A program made the translations under genes and the position numbers. DNA of 64,000 nt from Anaerosacchariphilus polymeriproducens (GTDB taxonomy: Bacteria; Bacillota; Clostridia; Lachnospirales; Lachnospiraceae), in contig NZ_QRCT01000019.1 in the NCBI RefSeq assembly GCF_003363435.1, forward strand, positions 124,001 through 188,000, given 5' to 3'. The notes beneath the pieces were generated by a model, which did no database searches, was not told the DNA's origin, and was given only the letters and a program-made list of their open reading frames with translations. The stretch's first letter is position 1; every line of letters starts with the position of its first letter. Positions 1 to 8,122 of the stretch are shown piece after piece.

Positions 1-648
1 TAAGCCGTAAAACAACTGCCCCTTTCCTAAATGTAAAATATGTGTTGCATAAACAACTGCTTCTTTAATATCATGGCTGACCATGATAATCGTCCTGTCC
101 TCTTTTTTATTTAATTTCTCAATCAATCGGTACATTTCAGCTGACATTACCGGGTCAAGTCCCGTTACCGGTTCATCTAGCACCAACAGTTTTCTTCCGG
201 CACAAAGGGCTCTTGCCAATAGCACTCTCTGCTGTTGACCTCCGGATAATTCTCTATAGCATCTATTTTTTAAATCACCAATTTCCAAAAATTCTAATTG
301 TTTCTTTGCATAATCTTTATCTGATTTTTTGTAAAAAGGAAGAAACCCCTGGTTATTAAGTCTTCCTGACAACACCACTTCAAAAACACTTGCAGGGAAA
401 TCTCTCTGTACAATCGTTTGCTGCGACAGATAACCAATCTGTTTTTCCTTTAATCCATCGCCTAAAAATATACTGCCTGATGAAGGGTTCTTCAGTTGTA
501 AGATTCCTTTTATCAAAGTACTCTTACCAGCTCCGTTTTCCCCTATAATACATACGAATTGTCCCTTTTCCACTTCAAAATTAAGATTTGAGATAACTGT
601 CCTTCCTTCATAAGAGAAAGAAACATTCTTGCAATTGATCAGACTCAT
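1..648 (-). CDS. Metal (Zn/Mn) ABC transporter ATP-binding protein, partial
   Basis: This is the ATPase of a ZnuABC/TroABCD-type metal importer; it would hydrolyse ATP on the inner face of the membrane to drive uptake. The reading frame is open from an ATG at 648 to the window start, so about 216 N-terminal residues are visible and the C-terminus is missing. Translation shows Walker A (GENGAGKSTL), a Q-loop region (GYLSQQ), the signature LSGGQQQR and Walker B (LLVLDEPVTGLD) followed by the switch histidine in MVSHD. It starts one base after the stop of the binding-protein gene, so the two are translationally linked. The permease gene is expected beyond the window. Assignment to zinc or manganese rests on the neighbouring binding protein and is inference. 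Confidence 0.88.
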   Translation of the reverse strand, partial: MSLINCKNVSFSYEGRTVISNLNFEVEKGQFVCIIGENGAGKSTLIKGILQLKNPSSGSIFLGDGLKEKQIGYLSQQTIVQRDFPASVFEVVLSGRLNNQGFLPFYKKSDKDYAKKQLEFLEIGDLKNRCYRELSGGQQQRVLLARALCAGRKLLVLDEPVTGLDPVMSAEMYRLIEKLNKKEDRTIIMVSHDIKEAVVYATHILHLGKGQLFYGL

Positions 649-649
649 C

Positions 650-1618
650 TTAATTTAAGGCCTCCCTAAGTACTTTTGCATTCTGCTTCATAATTTCTAT
701 GTAAGTAATTCCTTTCTCAAAATCATCCTTGCTGACATTATGAATTGCATGCAGAAGTTCCTTTTTGGCACCTGTTGCACTACAAATCGAATCACACATT
801 TCTTCGTTCGAAAATTCAATATGAAATACCACCGGTATTTTATCTTCCTTCACTTTTTCTACCAACTTTGTGACCGTCTCTGCACTAGCCTCCGTTTCAG
901 TCGCGCAGCCCGGAAACGCTGAATAATACTTCAATCCATATGCTTTTACAAAATTTCGGAACGGGAATCTATCACCAACGATAATTTCTTTTCTGGCTGC
1001 ATGATCAACAATATCTTGAAATTCGTGATCCAAATCGGCCAGTTGTTTCCTATAGAATTCTGTATTTTTCTTATAATCTTCTGCATGATTCGGATCTATT
1101 TCACAAAGTCTGTCGCAAAGCTTTTGAACAATCATAATCGTATATTTGGGAGATGTCCATACATGTGGATCTAATTCTTTTTCATTTGAATCCTCCGTCT
1201 GTACTGCATTTGTTTCACTTGTCTGTATTCCTTTTTGAGATGCTTTTACACATTCCATTAATGTAATCGATTTCTTCTCACTTTCTTTCATGGAATCTAA
1301 AATATCAGCCACCCATTGATTTGTTTCTCCACCAACATAAACGAATAGATCTGAATTCTGAATTTCTAAAATCTCTTGAGGCGTTGGCTCATAACTATGA
1401 CTTTCAGCCCCTGGTTTCAAAAGAAGTTTCAAATTAATATGGTCTCCTGCAATCTGACGAAGAAAGTCATATTCAGGGAAAATGGTAGCAACTACATTCA
1501 GCTTCCCATTATCTGCTTCTGCTTTCGTAGGTTCCGCTTTTTTTCCGCATGAAGTTAAAGCTACCAGCATAACCACGCATACCAGTAACATAAATATTTT
1601 TTTATATATTTTTCTCAT
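650..1618 (-). CDS. Metal ABC transporter substrate-binding lipoprotein (ZnuA/TroA family)
   Basis: This 322-residue cluster A-I binding protein captures Zn2+ or Mn2+ outside the cell and hands it to the importer. It has a lipoprotein signal with lipobox LTSC near residue 24. Family metal ligands are visible: a histidine in PGAESHSYEPTP, another in DPHVWTSPK, and a third in VFHIEFSNEE. The long loop before DPHVW is acidic but lacks the histidine run of typical ZnuA proteins, so Mn2+ is also possible. It is followed at once by the ATPase and preceded by a small cysteine-histidine membrane protein, forming one operon read from the promoter near 2040. Confidence 0.9.
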   Translation of the reverse strand: MRKIYKKIFMLLVCVVMLVALTSCGKKAEPTKAEADNGKLNVVATIFPEYDFLRQIAGDHINLKLLLKPGAESHSYEPTPQEILEIQNSDLFVYVGGETNQWVADILDSMKESEKKSITLMECVKASQKGIQTSETNAVQTEDSNEKELDPHVWTSPKYTIMIVQKLCDRLCEIDPNHAEDYKKNTEFYRKQLADLDHEFQDIVDHAARKEIIVGDRFPFRNFVKAYGLKYYSAFPGCATETEASAETVTKLVEKVKEDKIPVVFHIEFSNEEMCDSICSATGAKKELLHAIHNVSKDDFEKGITYIEIMKQNAKVLREALN

Positions 1619-1670
1619 TTTAATCCTCCAATTTTAAATTAATTGCAATTATGAATAGAATAGCTTGTAT

Positions 1671-1973
1671 TCAATCATCCATTCTCACCTTTAATTTAAC
1701 CGGAGTTCTCAATAGAAATATTTGATTTTTAATGGGTAAACAAACTGCAGAAAAGCAGAAAAATACTATTAATAGAAGTACAGTTGGTATTGCCGATCCA
1801 ATTTCATTGATCAAAGCTTCTGCTCTTTTAATCGCTGCACATATCGGACATTTTTCACCTGTACAATGATGATTTAAATGTTTAATAATAAAACCATGAG
1901 AAAAGATTGGGAGGAAAAGAATTACAATTACAAGAAAGCATGTCAACATTCGTTTTTTATCCATTATTAACAT
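1671..1973 (-). CDS. Small membrane protein with HHCTGEKCPIC motif
   Basis: This is a 100-residue protein of unknown function, first gene of the metal-uptake operon. An upstream in-frame codon would add eight residues, but AGGAGG at 1980-1985 sits six bases before the ATG at 1973, so that start is preferred. It has two hydrophobic segments (about residues 7-28 and 58-80). Between them lies an extracytoplasmic loop with HHCTGEKCPIC, a compact His/Cys cluster that could bind a metal or form a disulfide. Its position beside the metal ABC genes suggests a role in zinc sensing or delivery; that role is inference. Confidence 0.75.
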   Translation of the reverse strand: MLIMDKKRMLTCFLVIVILFLPIFSHGFIIKHLNHHCTGEKCPICAAIKRAEALINEIGSAIPTVLLLIVFFCFSAVCLPIKNQIFLLRTPVKLKVRMDD

Positions 1974-2026
1974 TTGTAACCTCCTAAATGCCGTCATCCC
2001 TAATCTGTATGTCTAAACACATATTG

Positions 2027-2055
2027 ATATTATAATTATTTTCGGCATATGTCAA
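2027..2055 (-). promoter_or_regulatory. Promoter of metal-uptake operon with overlapping inverted repeat
   Basis: On the minus strand a perfect -35 TTGACA (2055-2050) lies 17 bases from a -10 TAATAT (2032-2027). The arms ATATTGA (2021-2027) and TCAATAT (2052-2058) form an inverted repeat that overlaps both promoter elements, as expected for a repressor operator. A Zur- or MntR-type metal repressor is a reasonable guess, but the sequence does not match a consensus I can quote with certainty. Confidence 0.6.
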
Positions 2056-2065
2056 TATTAAGTCG

Positions 2066-2103
2066 AAAAAAAGTCAGTAGAATATTTTAAAAATTCTACT
2101 GAC
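2066..2103 (-). terminator. Rho-independent terminator of the lipase gene
   Basis: On the minus strand an 11-bp perfect stem (GTCAGTAGAAT / ATTCTACTGAC, 2103-2073) with a 9-base loop is followed by seven T residues (2072-2066). It lies just after the lipase stop codon. Confidence 0.85.
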
Positions 2104-2133
2104 TCTATTATTTTAACAGTTTATTATAAGATT

Positions 2134-2808
2134 TTATTTACTGGAAAACCAATTAAAATACGGCCAATTCCAACCTGAATTTGAATCTGAAGATCCTGAT
2201 CCCTGGTTGCTTTCACTGTTAAGTAAAGCCTTTTCAATTAATGAATTAACTTTACTATTACTTAATAAACCTATATGAGTTACTCCAGGTACACTGATAT
2301 TATTTGCTCCATTTAATTTTGATAAGCTTGACGCAACTATCATATCAGCGGTTCCTGTAATTGATGTTACATCTACACCTGATGGCGCACTAGATGTTAC
2401 AAGTCTATTAGCTCCACCCAGAGTCACAAGTTTATCTACTTTTTGTGCTCCATTCATCTTGGTTATGTAATATAGACTGTTTGCTCCTCCCATACTGTGT
2501 GCAATAATATCAACTTTTGATGCACCTGTTTGAGCTAATAATTTGTCTACTGCATTTGAAATAGCTCTTGAATTTAGAATGTTATCTCCTGTCTTAGTCG
2601 GCAAAACAACAGCAGTCATTTGATCTCTGGACCAGCCTTTTGACACAAGATAATTCTGAATCATATAAAAGTTTGTACTGCTTCCTCCAAGACCATGTAC
2701 CATTATTACTGGATTTTTATTACTTGCTGCAGATGCAAAAATAGTAGAATTAAATGTAAATACTGAAAGTAATACAGCAAAAATAATCAGTTTCTTTAGT
2801 TTCTTCAT
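2134..2808 (-). CDS. lipA: Secreted triacylglycerol lipase, family I.4 (LipA-like)
   Basis: This 224-residue enzyme hydrolyses lipid esters outside the cell. It has a Sec signal peptide ending near FASAAS, then NPVIMVHGLGG (oxyanion region), WSRDQ, the nucleophile elbow AHSMGG, GGANRL, the catalytic aspartate in TADMIV and the catalytic histidine in GVTHIGLL. The order and wording of these motifs are very close to Bacillus subtilis LipA, a minimal lidless lipase. A tail of about 25 residues rich in Ser, Gly and Trp (SGSSDSNSG, then WNWPYFNWF) extends past the usual end and might bind wall or membrane. AGGAGG precedes the ATG. It stands alone with its own terminator. Confidence 0.92.
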   Translation of the reverse strand: MKKLKKLIIFAVLLSVFTFNSTIFASAASNKNPVIMVHGLGGSSTNFYMIQNYLVSKGWSRDQMTAVVLPTKTGDNILNSRAISNAVDKLLAQTGASKVDIIAHSMGGANSLYYITKMNGAQKVDKLVTLGGANRLVTSSAPSGVDVTSITGTADMIVASSLSKLNGANNISVPGVTHIGLLSNSKVNSLIEKALLNSESNQGSGSSDSNSGWNWPYFNWFSSK

Positions 2809-2913
2809 TAAAAAATACCTCCTATAAAACTATACTCACCTAGTTACTCATATTAAATACAAGCAAATATACTATCTAGAATTATATATTAATGCGTTGT
2901 ATTTAACATTATC

Positions 2914-2933
2914 GTAATGCCTTGTTGCATTAC
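2914..2933. promoter_or_regulatory. 20-bp dyad upstream of lipA
   Basis: GTAATGC, six bases, then GCATTAC form a perfect inverted repeat about 105 bases upstream of the lipase start. The rest of 2809-3073 is AT-rich with no open frame I trust, and holds the lipase promoter region. An operator role is inference. Confidence 0.4.
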
Positions 2934-3073
2934 CTGTAATATTTGTAACATTTTTGCAATATTTTGTCAATATCTTTTTGCTAAATAATGTAAATTATAG
3001 TGTTTGGTATTTTTTAATTTCTTCTCTGGCTTTATATATTTTAGGGAGCAATCCTTTTTTAAAGCATTTAAAA

Positions 3074-3106
3074 ACACCATAATGCATATTTAATGTTTTA
3101 TGGTGT
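3074..3106. terminator. Terminator hairpin after the decayed immunity lipoprotein gene
   Basis: A 9-bp stem (ACACCATAA / TTATGGTGT) with a 15-base loop is flanked by T-rich DNA on both strands. It lies 29 bases past the last stop of the LXG operon pseudogene and could stop transcription from either side. Confidence 0.6.
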
Positions 3107-3134
3107 CTTATAATTATTTTTCTTTAAATATTTA

Positions 3135-3592
3135 CTACTTCCAATCCTCTGCGGTGATTTTAATATTTTCTTTTGGAAGCTCTTGTTGTTTCATTACTTT
3201 TCCAGTTTTTGAATTTATCATAGTAAATTTTATATTCCACTCACCATTTTCTGGAGTTTGTAGACATTGATATTGTGCACTAAAATAAATAATTGAACCC
3301 AAACTAACTTCTTTACATTCTTAAGACATAGATTTTGATTATTCTCTTTTTGTTCTTCCGTTAAAACCATGATAACGCCTCCATCATCTGATTTACGGAT
3401 ATCTGTAAAAAGATTTTGATCTTTATTCATTACTTTTGTATCAGAAATATAGCCTTCTTGTCCATCCGTTTGTGCAAATAAGGCATTAGATGGAATTAAA
3501 TACCTTTTTGTTTTCATGTTACAACCATTACAAATGAACATGAATAATATACATATAACTCCTGCTTTCATTATTTCTTTTCTTTTTATCAT
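3135..3592 (-). pseudogene. Frameshifted and deleted paralog of the LXG-locus lipoprotein
   Basis: The start (ATG at 3592, RBS AAGGA) gives a lipoprotein N-terminus with lipobox ICNGC, near-identical in layout to the intact neighbour (MKTK.YLIPS.ALFAQT, then DIRK.DDGGV, then LTEEQK). After LKNVKK the frame is lost and it runs into unrelated residues to a stop at 3230. In another frame the homology resumes at once (SLGSIIYFSAQYQCLQTPEN, later PKENIKI and EDWK) to a stop at 3135. Against the neighbour about 35 residues are missing at the junction, so one internal deletion explains both loss and frameshift. It is probably a dead copy of an immunity-type lipoprotein. Confidence 0.8.
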
Positions 3593-3624
3593 CTCAATTC
3601 CTTTTTTTTCATTATTTTTTAACC

Positions 3625-4197
3625 CTACTTCCAATCTTCTCCAACAATATCAAGATTCTCTTTTGGAAACTCTATCTGTTTCACTATTTTATTTGTTTCT
3701 GAATTGATTATAGTAACATTTAAACTCCACTCACCTTTTTCCGGAATTTGAAGACACTGATAGCCTGCTAGATAAAACATAACCGCTCCTATATCTAATG
3801 TTGAAAAAGTTTTAAAAGTAGCATAATACGTAATTTCTGTATAGTCTTTATTTATCTCAATCGTATCTCCCAGTCCCTTGATTCCATCTGCAAACTTTTT
3901 CATATTTTTCAAATACTGGCTTTGCATATTCTTTTTTTGTTCTTCTGTTAAAACCAATAGAACGCCTCCATCATCCGTCTTTCGAATATCCGTACAAAAC
4001 TTTTGGTCTTTATTCATTTCTTTAATTTTGGAAACAAGTCCATCCTGCCCATTCGTTTGTGCAAATAAGGCAGTAGAAGGAATTAAATATTTTTTCGTTT
4101 TCATGTTACAACCACTACAAATAAGCATTAATAAAATGCAAATAACTCCTACTTTAATAAATTTCTTTCCACAAATCATATTTCTACCTTGTATCAT
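3625..4197 (-). CDS. Lipoprotein, candidate immunity protein of the LXG toxin locus
   Basis: This is a 190-residue lipoprotein with lipobox ICSGC near residue 30; I recognise no named domain. The mature part carries YLIPSTALFAQT, DIRKTDDGGV, a central lysine-rich helix and a C-terminal beta-rich half ending GEDWK. The start is uncertain: the ATG at 4197 has a weak distant RBS, while an ATG six codons later has AAGG seven bases upstream. It lies directly downstream of the LXG gene and is duplicated (the second copy is the adjacent pseudogene), a pattern common for immunity genes. Membrane anchoring on the outside would suit protection against a secreted, membrane-active toxin; this is inference. 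Confidence 0.7.
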   Translation of the reverse strand: MIQGRNMICGKKFIKVGVICILLMLICSGCNMKTKKYLIPSTALFAQTNGQDGLVSKIKEMNKDQKFCTDIRKTDDGGVLLVLTEEQKKNMQSQYLKNMKKFADGIKGLGDTIEINKDYTEITYYATFKTFSTLDIGAVMFYLAGYQCLQIPEKGEWSLNVTIINSETNKIVKQIEFPKENLDIVGEDWK

Positions 4198-4242
4198 TTT
4201 TTATATTTTCCTTTCCCTTTTTTAATAATTTCATCCAACTAA

Positions 4243-4701
4243 TCACCTATCCACGATAATAGATTCAATAATATCCATAAATGTGGATTTTTTCTCAGGA
4301 AATTCATCATAAGTACAATGGGCATTAATTACTAACTGTTTTTTATTAAAACTTGTAATAAAAAGAATATTAAATAAATCACGATCAATTGCATAAGATT
4401 TATACAACATAGCTCCAAACAGTTTACCATTTACCTCTTTTTTTCTTAATCCCCGATACTCAAATCCGGGTACTATCCTGGCATACACTTTAGCTTTTTC
4501 TTCTAAACAGGCTTCCATATCTTTTTCCAGCAACTCATGATCTGTCATCATAAAACTAATCACTGAATTAAGCTCTGATTCTTGAAAAACATATTGTGGA
4601 ATATATTGTCCCGTATATACACTTTTAATTTCTTCTTCACTAATTTCTACAAATTCATCTGGTATACTTACTTTTAAACTTTCATTAAATAATTTTTTCA
4701 A
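4243..4701 (-). CDS. DcrB/PsbP-like protein of the LXG operon
   Basis: This 152-residue soluble protein starts at a TTG (4701) preceded by GAGGTGAAGGA. The N-terminus (SLKVSIPDEFVEI) and overall layout recall the DcrB/PsbP-like fold found in secretion chaperones and small stress proteins; this resemblance is from reading only. It has no signal peptide. Its place between the LXG toxin and the immunity-type lipoproteins suggests a toxin chaperone or a cytoplasmic immunity factor. Confidence 0.55.
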   Translation of the reverse strand: MKKLFNESLKVSIPDEFVEISEEEIKSVYTGQYIPQYVFQESELNSVISFMMTDHELLEKDMEACLEEKAKVYARIVPGFEYRGLRKKEVNGKLFGAMLYKSYAIDRDLFNILFITSFNKKQLVINAHCTYDEFPEKKSTFMDIIESIIVDR

Positions 4702-4743
4702 ATTCCTTCACCTCTATCATTTTATTTCTATAATTCTCTTTTA

Positions 4744-6120
4744 CTAAATAAATGCCACAGCTGCAGCACCTCCGGTAACATAAATTAAAGCTCCAACTAA
4801 GACTACGCCCCCTACCACTAAGGCTCCATCTTTAACTTTATCCCAATCAATTTCATATTCGTTACTGGTCTCCGTAGTATCATTATCGCTATTATTTATT
4901 TTTTTAACCCCTACACATGAAGTAATTGTATTTTTTTCAGCAAATTCTTCAGAAACACTTGCACTTGAAGTTAAATTTCCATCAAAATCTAATGTAAAAT
5001 CAAGACTTGAAGTTTTCTTCTCTTCACTCACTGAATATGTATTACTTATACCACCATCCAAATGAACTGTAAGTTCACTATCTATATCCCCTTCCGAAAA
5101 TGCAATAGTCAAATTCTTCAAAGCCAGCTTCTGATTTTCTACCGTAGTCCCAAAATTGATTGGAAAATCACTTGAATAAGGGGTAAATGTTGTATTCACT
5201 TCATAAAAAGCAATCAGACCATTCTCCAGAGGAATTTCAATTTTATAATCAGAAGTCGTAATTGTTGTTGTATTCGGCATCTTTTTCACCACTGTTTCCA
5301 TTATACGATTCAAATAGTTCATCTGTTCTTCTTGTGTCATTAGAGATAAGTCAACCTTAGAAATCTCTTTTTTCACTTCTTCGGCTATAATTTCTTTATA
5401 GATGTCACTATTTGAATTAAAATCTTCCAGTCTCATATTAAAATATACATTCTCACAATTTGTACTTGCATCAATTTCATCTAAATGAGAATTACATTTC
5501 TCTAAATCACTCTCTATTGAATCACATAACTTTTCAAAATTACTGTAATCTATATCATCTCTATGTGCCTCATCAAAAGTTTCAAAATCTTTTTTCAGAC
5601 CTGCAACAAGACCTTTTGTTGCACCTTCTAATATGGAGCCTCCTCTTGAACCTGATTTTAGAAATAAAAATCCCTTTTTAACTTTTTCTGAATCCGGTAT
5701 TGTAAAAGTTCCCATTTTTGTACACTTAGATTGTAATGTATTATATATTTCACTCACTCCATTTTTGTATTCGATAAAATCGGAACTGAAATCTTTAAAA
5801 TCCTGTTGAATCAAGCGTAACTTATCTGAATAAATAACAGCTTCTTCTGAACTGTCTACTTCTTTCCCAAAGTCTTCTAAAAAGGATTTCTCCATTTTTT
5901 TTAATTCTACTAATGACAGGCATATATCATTTGCGATTTTCTTCTCTACTTCCTTTACAAAACGCTTTGCACTTTCGGCTTCTAAACCAGTATATTCTGA
6001 GTTCGTGATGAATTTGTCAAATGCCTGTTGCAGCACTTCTATTTTCTTCTTGATCTTAGAACAATCCGACCAATAATCCTTGAAATTTTCTTTTACTTTT
6101 TTTTTTTCGATATAAATCAT
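4744..6120 (-). CDS. LXG/WXG-type polymorphic toxin with C-terminal glycine-rich membrane segment
   Basis: This 458-residue protein has an N-terminal helical region of about 180 residues with heptad-like spacing (VKENFKDYWSDCSKIKKKIE onward), typical of LXG proteins exported by type VII secretion. The middle is helical and the part from about residue 270 to 420 is Ser/Thr-rich and probably beta. The C-terminus ends in a single hydrophobic glycine-rich segment (GALVVGGVVLVGALIY, then VTGGAAAVAFI) directly before the stop. No nuclease, NADase or lipase motif is visible, so membrane insertion by the glycine-rich tail is the simplest toxic mechanism. The two upstream genes match LXG partner families. 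No type VII core gene (EssC) lies in the window. Confidence 0.65.
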   Translation of the reverse strand: MIYIEKKKVKENFKDYWSDCSKIKKKIEVLQQAFDKFITNSEYTGLEAESAKRFVKEVEKKIANDICLSLVELKKMEKSFLEDFGKEVDSSEEAVIYSDKLRLIQQDFKDFSSDFIEYKNGVSEIYNTLQSKCTKMGTFTIPDSEKVKKGFLFLKSGSRGGSILEGATKGLVAGLKKDFETFDEAHRDDIDYSNFEKLCDSIESDLEKCNSHLDEIDASTNCENVYFNMRLEDFNSNSDIYKEIIAEEVKKEISKVDLSLMTQEEQMNYLNRIMETVVKKMPNTTTITTSDYKIEIPLENGLIAFYEVNTTFTPYSSDFPINFGTTVENQKLALKNLTIAFSEGDIDSELTVHLDGGISNTYSVSEEKKTSSLDFTLDFDGNLTSSASVSEEFAEKNTITSCVGVKKINNSDNDTTETSNEYEIDWDKVKDGALVVGGVVLVGALIYVTGGAAAVAFI

Positions 6121-6142
6121 TATTTTATCTCACCTCATTTCT

Positions 6143-6439
6143 TTATTTATCTAAATTTATTGTACTTGCTACTACTTCATCTATTTTTTTTAAATTTTTT
6201 TCCGATTGCTTCATAACCTTAATGACTTTTGAAACATGATTCTTATACATTTTAACCATTTTAATCATTCGATTTTGCGCTTCTAAATATGATTCAACCG
6301 ATTCTGTACCGGGACTTTTCATTTTACTATTTGTAATGTCCTTCAAAATGTCTTCCACTCCGGTTTCTATTTCTTTCACGATCTTTTCATAACTGGTGTA
6401 TTCCATTTTCGTTTCTTTTTGATTGTTTGTGTTTCCCAT
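6143..6439 (-). CDS. Small helical LXG partner protein (YwqI/DUF5344-like)
   Basis: This is a 98-residue, almost fully helical, lysine- and glutamate-rich protein of the WXG100-like size class. An upstream ATG would add eight residues, but GAGAGGAG lies five bases before the ATG at 6439. It sits between a DUF5082-like gene and the LXG gene, the same order as ywqH-ywqI-ywqJ in Bacillus subtilis, where small partners pair with the LXG domain for export. Family membership is by context and size, since the sequence itself has no diagnostic motif. Confidence 0.6.
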   Translation of the reverse strand: MGNTNNQKETKMEYTSYEKIVKEIETGVEDILKDITNSKMKSPGTESVESYLEAQNRMIKMVKMYKNHVSKVIKVMKQSEKNLKKIDEVVASTINLDK

Positions 6440-6465
6440 ACTAGCTCCTCTCTCCTCATTCAAAC

Positions 6466-6861
6466 TTAATCTTCACCCTCAAAAGATAAAATTTGAGCTT
6501 TCATTGCATTTATTTGGACTTGAGTCCTTGTTATTTCTTCATTGGTCTTTGCAATTGCCGCATTGATTTCTTTCATTAAAACTTCACAAGCATCGTAATA
6601 ATTTTTGATTTCAGCAGTAAGATTCTTTTTGACATTTTCTGCTATTTCTTCTTTCGTTCCCTGCCAAAGTCCATTTCGGCTTATATCATATGCTACTACT
6701 TCATCCTGCAAATTTATAATCTGACTCATTTTTGCATTAAGCTTTATTTTTTCTTCCTCCAAAGTCTGTAAAATAGTTTCCATTTCTGTATTTTCCACAA
6801 ACAGTACCTTTAACTGACTTGTCAATTTGATTTTATCACCTATATTAACTGCACCAAACAT
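6466..6861 (-). CDS. LXG partner protein (YwqH/DUF5082-like)
   Basis: This 131-residue protein is first in the LXG operon, with AGGAGGGG before its ATG. It shows long amphipathic helices around a short central segment NGLWQGT, which resembles the WXG-type turn (W-x-G), then a second coiled-coil helix ending SFEGED. DUF5082 members act as targeting partners of LXG toxins in Firmicutes. The gene overlaps nothing and is followed within 30 bases by the second small partner. Confidence 0.65.
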   Translation of the reverse strand: MFGAVNIGDKIKLTSQLKVLFVENTEMETILQTLEEEKIKLNAKMSQIINLQDEVVAYDISRNGLWQGTKEEIAENVKKNLTAEIKNYYDACEVLMKEINAAIAKTNEEITRTQVQINAMKAQILSFEGED

Positions 6862-7030
6862 TTATTTCCCCTCCTGATAATAATTTATACAACTTAATAA
6901 ACAAGCATATCCCTACACTTTACTATAATCATAGTTTACGTAATACTTCAATAGTTTAAGGGAAAATATGGTAAGTGTCAATATAAAACTAATGTATTTA
7001 TTGTTATTTGAACTGGAATTTTAGGCAAAG

Positions 7031-7065
7031 AAAAACACCAGTGAATTTTCAAAAAAATCCACTGG
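7031..7065 (-). terminator. Terminator of the Fe-S/TlpA operon
   Basis: On the minus strand the stem built from CCACTGG (7059-7065) and CCAGTG(A) (7038-7044) is followed by TGTTTTTC. It lies about 20 bases after the Fe-S gene stop. The remaining intergenic DNA up to 6862 is AT-rich with no gene seen. Confidence 0.7.
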
Positions 7066-7083
7066 CAACCTTCTTTAATATAT

Positions 7084-7968
7084 TTATTTCAGAGAGGAGG
7101 AAGTCCTTTCCCCTATAATCTTATTTTCTTTTTTCAATGTTTTAAATCCTATATGAATTGCATTTACGGGACATTCAGAAACACATTCTCCACATCGTAT
7201 GCACTCAATTGAATTCGGGTTTTTTAAAGGATCTACATCCATTTTGCATACTTTACTGCATTTTCCACAATCTACACATTGATTTTTGTTTACTTCCAAG
7301 TGATATATACTGATTTTATTCAACAATCCATATATGACTCCTAGTGGACATAATGTTTTGCAAAAGAATCTGTAAATACTAAGACTTCCTATAATTACTA
7401 AAATCAAAATTATCATTTTCAGACTAAATAAGTTTCCAATGGTCTGCTGTAATTCTTTATGTGTCGCAAGGAGCGGAATTCCTCCTTCTAATGTGCCTGC
7501 CGGACAAATAAACTGACAAAAGGCCGGTTTTCCGATTCCCATATAATTTGTGACTGCAATTGGTAACAAAATAACAAATACAATCAATACAAAATATTTA
7601 ATATACAGAAATCCTTTCCATAGTTTTATTTTAGGAAATGGAATCTTATGTAGTAGTTCTTGAAAGAGTCCAAATGGACATAAAAACCCACAAACAAACC
7701 GTCCCAGTAAAACCCCTATCGCAAGTAAGAATCCAATAACATAAAAACTGAATTGGAAATCCATTGAACTACTGACTGCCTGTAATGAACCTATCGGGCA
7801 AGCCAGATTTGCAGCCGGGCAGGAATAGCAGTTTAATCCGGGATTACAAAATTGCTTCCATGACCCTTCATATAGCTTCCCGCCAATAAAATTTCCCATA
7901 TGTACATTTGTAAATCCAAAAGCTGCTACTTGAATCAACTTTCTCTTCACTGTATTTTTCAAAACCAA
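7084..7968 (-). CDS. Membrane 4Fe-4S protein (NapH/MauN-like polyferredoxin)
   Basis: This 294-residue membrane protein passes electrons. It has several transmembrane helices with cysteine pairs in the NapH-like arrangement (CGFLCPFG near residue 90, CKTLCPLG near 205) and an early cysteine set (CYSCPAANLACPIG). The cytoplasmic C-terminus carries two classic 4Fe-4S sites, CVDCGKCSKVC and CIRCGECVSECP. The start is a TTG at 7968 with GGGGTG eight bases upstream; no ATG is in frame before an upstream stop. It is the last gene of a three-gene unit with a CXXC microprotein and a TlpA-like lipoprotein, suggesting it feeds reducing power to the extracytoplasmic thiol protein. Confidence 0.85.
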   Translation of the reverse strand: MVLKNTVKRKLIQVAAFGFTNVHMGNFIGGKLYEGSWKQFCNPGLNCYSCPAANLACPIGSLQAVSSSMDFQFSFYVIGFLLAIGVLLGRFVCGFLCPFGLFQELLHKIPFPKIKLWKGFLYIKYFVLIVFVILLPIAVTNYMGIGKPAFCQFICPAGTLEGGIPLLATHKELQQTIGNLFSLKMIILILVIIGSLSIYRFFCKTLCPLGVIYGLLNKISIYHLEVNKNQCVDCGKCSKVCKMDVDPLKNPNSIECIRCGECVSECPVNAIHIGFKTLKKENKIIGERTSSSLK

Positions 7969-7975
7969 TTCATTT

Positions 7976-8122
7976 TCACCCCAATCCTATACATTCAAGA
8001 CAAATATTAACGGCTTTATTAAGAACTACTTCCATTTCGCCTCTGTTTATTCCATATATAATAAACGCAGCCGATAATATACAGGTAATTGTTTGTATCT
8101 TTCGTTTCAAGCTTTTACTCAT
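7976..8122 (-). CDS. CD1871A-family CXXC microprotein
   Basis: This 48-residue gene encodes one hydrophobic segment (ITCILSAAFIIYGI) followed by a short acidic stretch and the terminal motif NICLECIGLG. The CXXC ending in CIGLG matches what I remember of the CD1871A family, usually found between a TlpA-like thioredoxin and a 4Fe-4S membrane protein, exactly as here. Its ATG overlaps the upstream stop (ATGA at 8122-8119), so it is translationally coupled. The two cysteines could shuttle electrons across the membrane face; that role is inference. Confidence 0.85.
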   Translation of the reverse strand: MSKSLKRKIQTITCILSAAFIIYGINRGEMEVVLNKAVNICLECIGLG

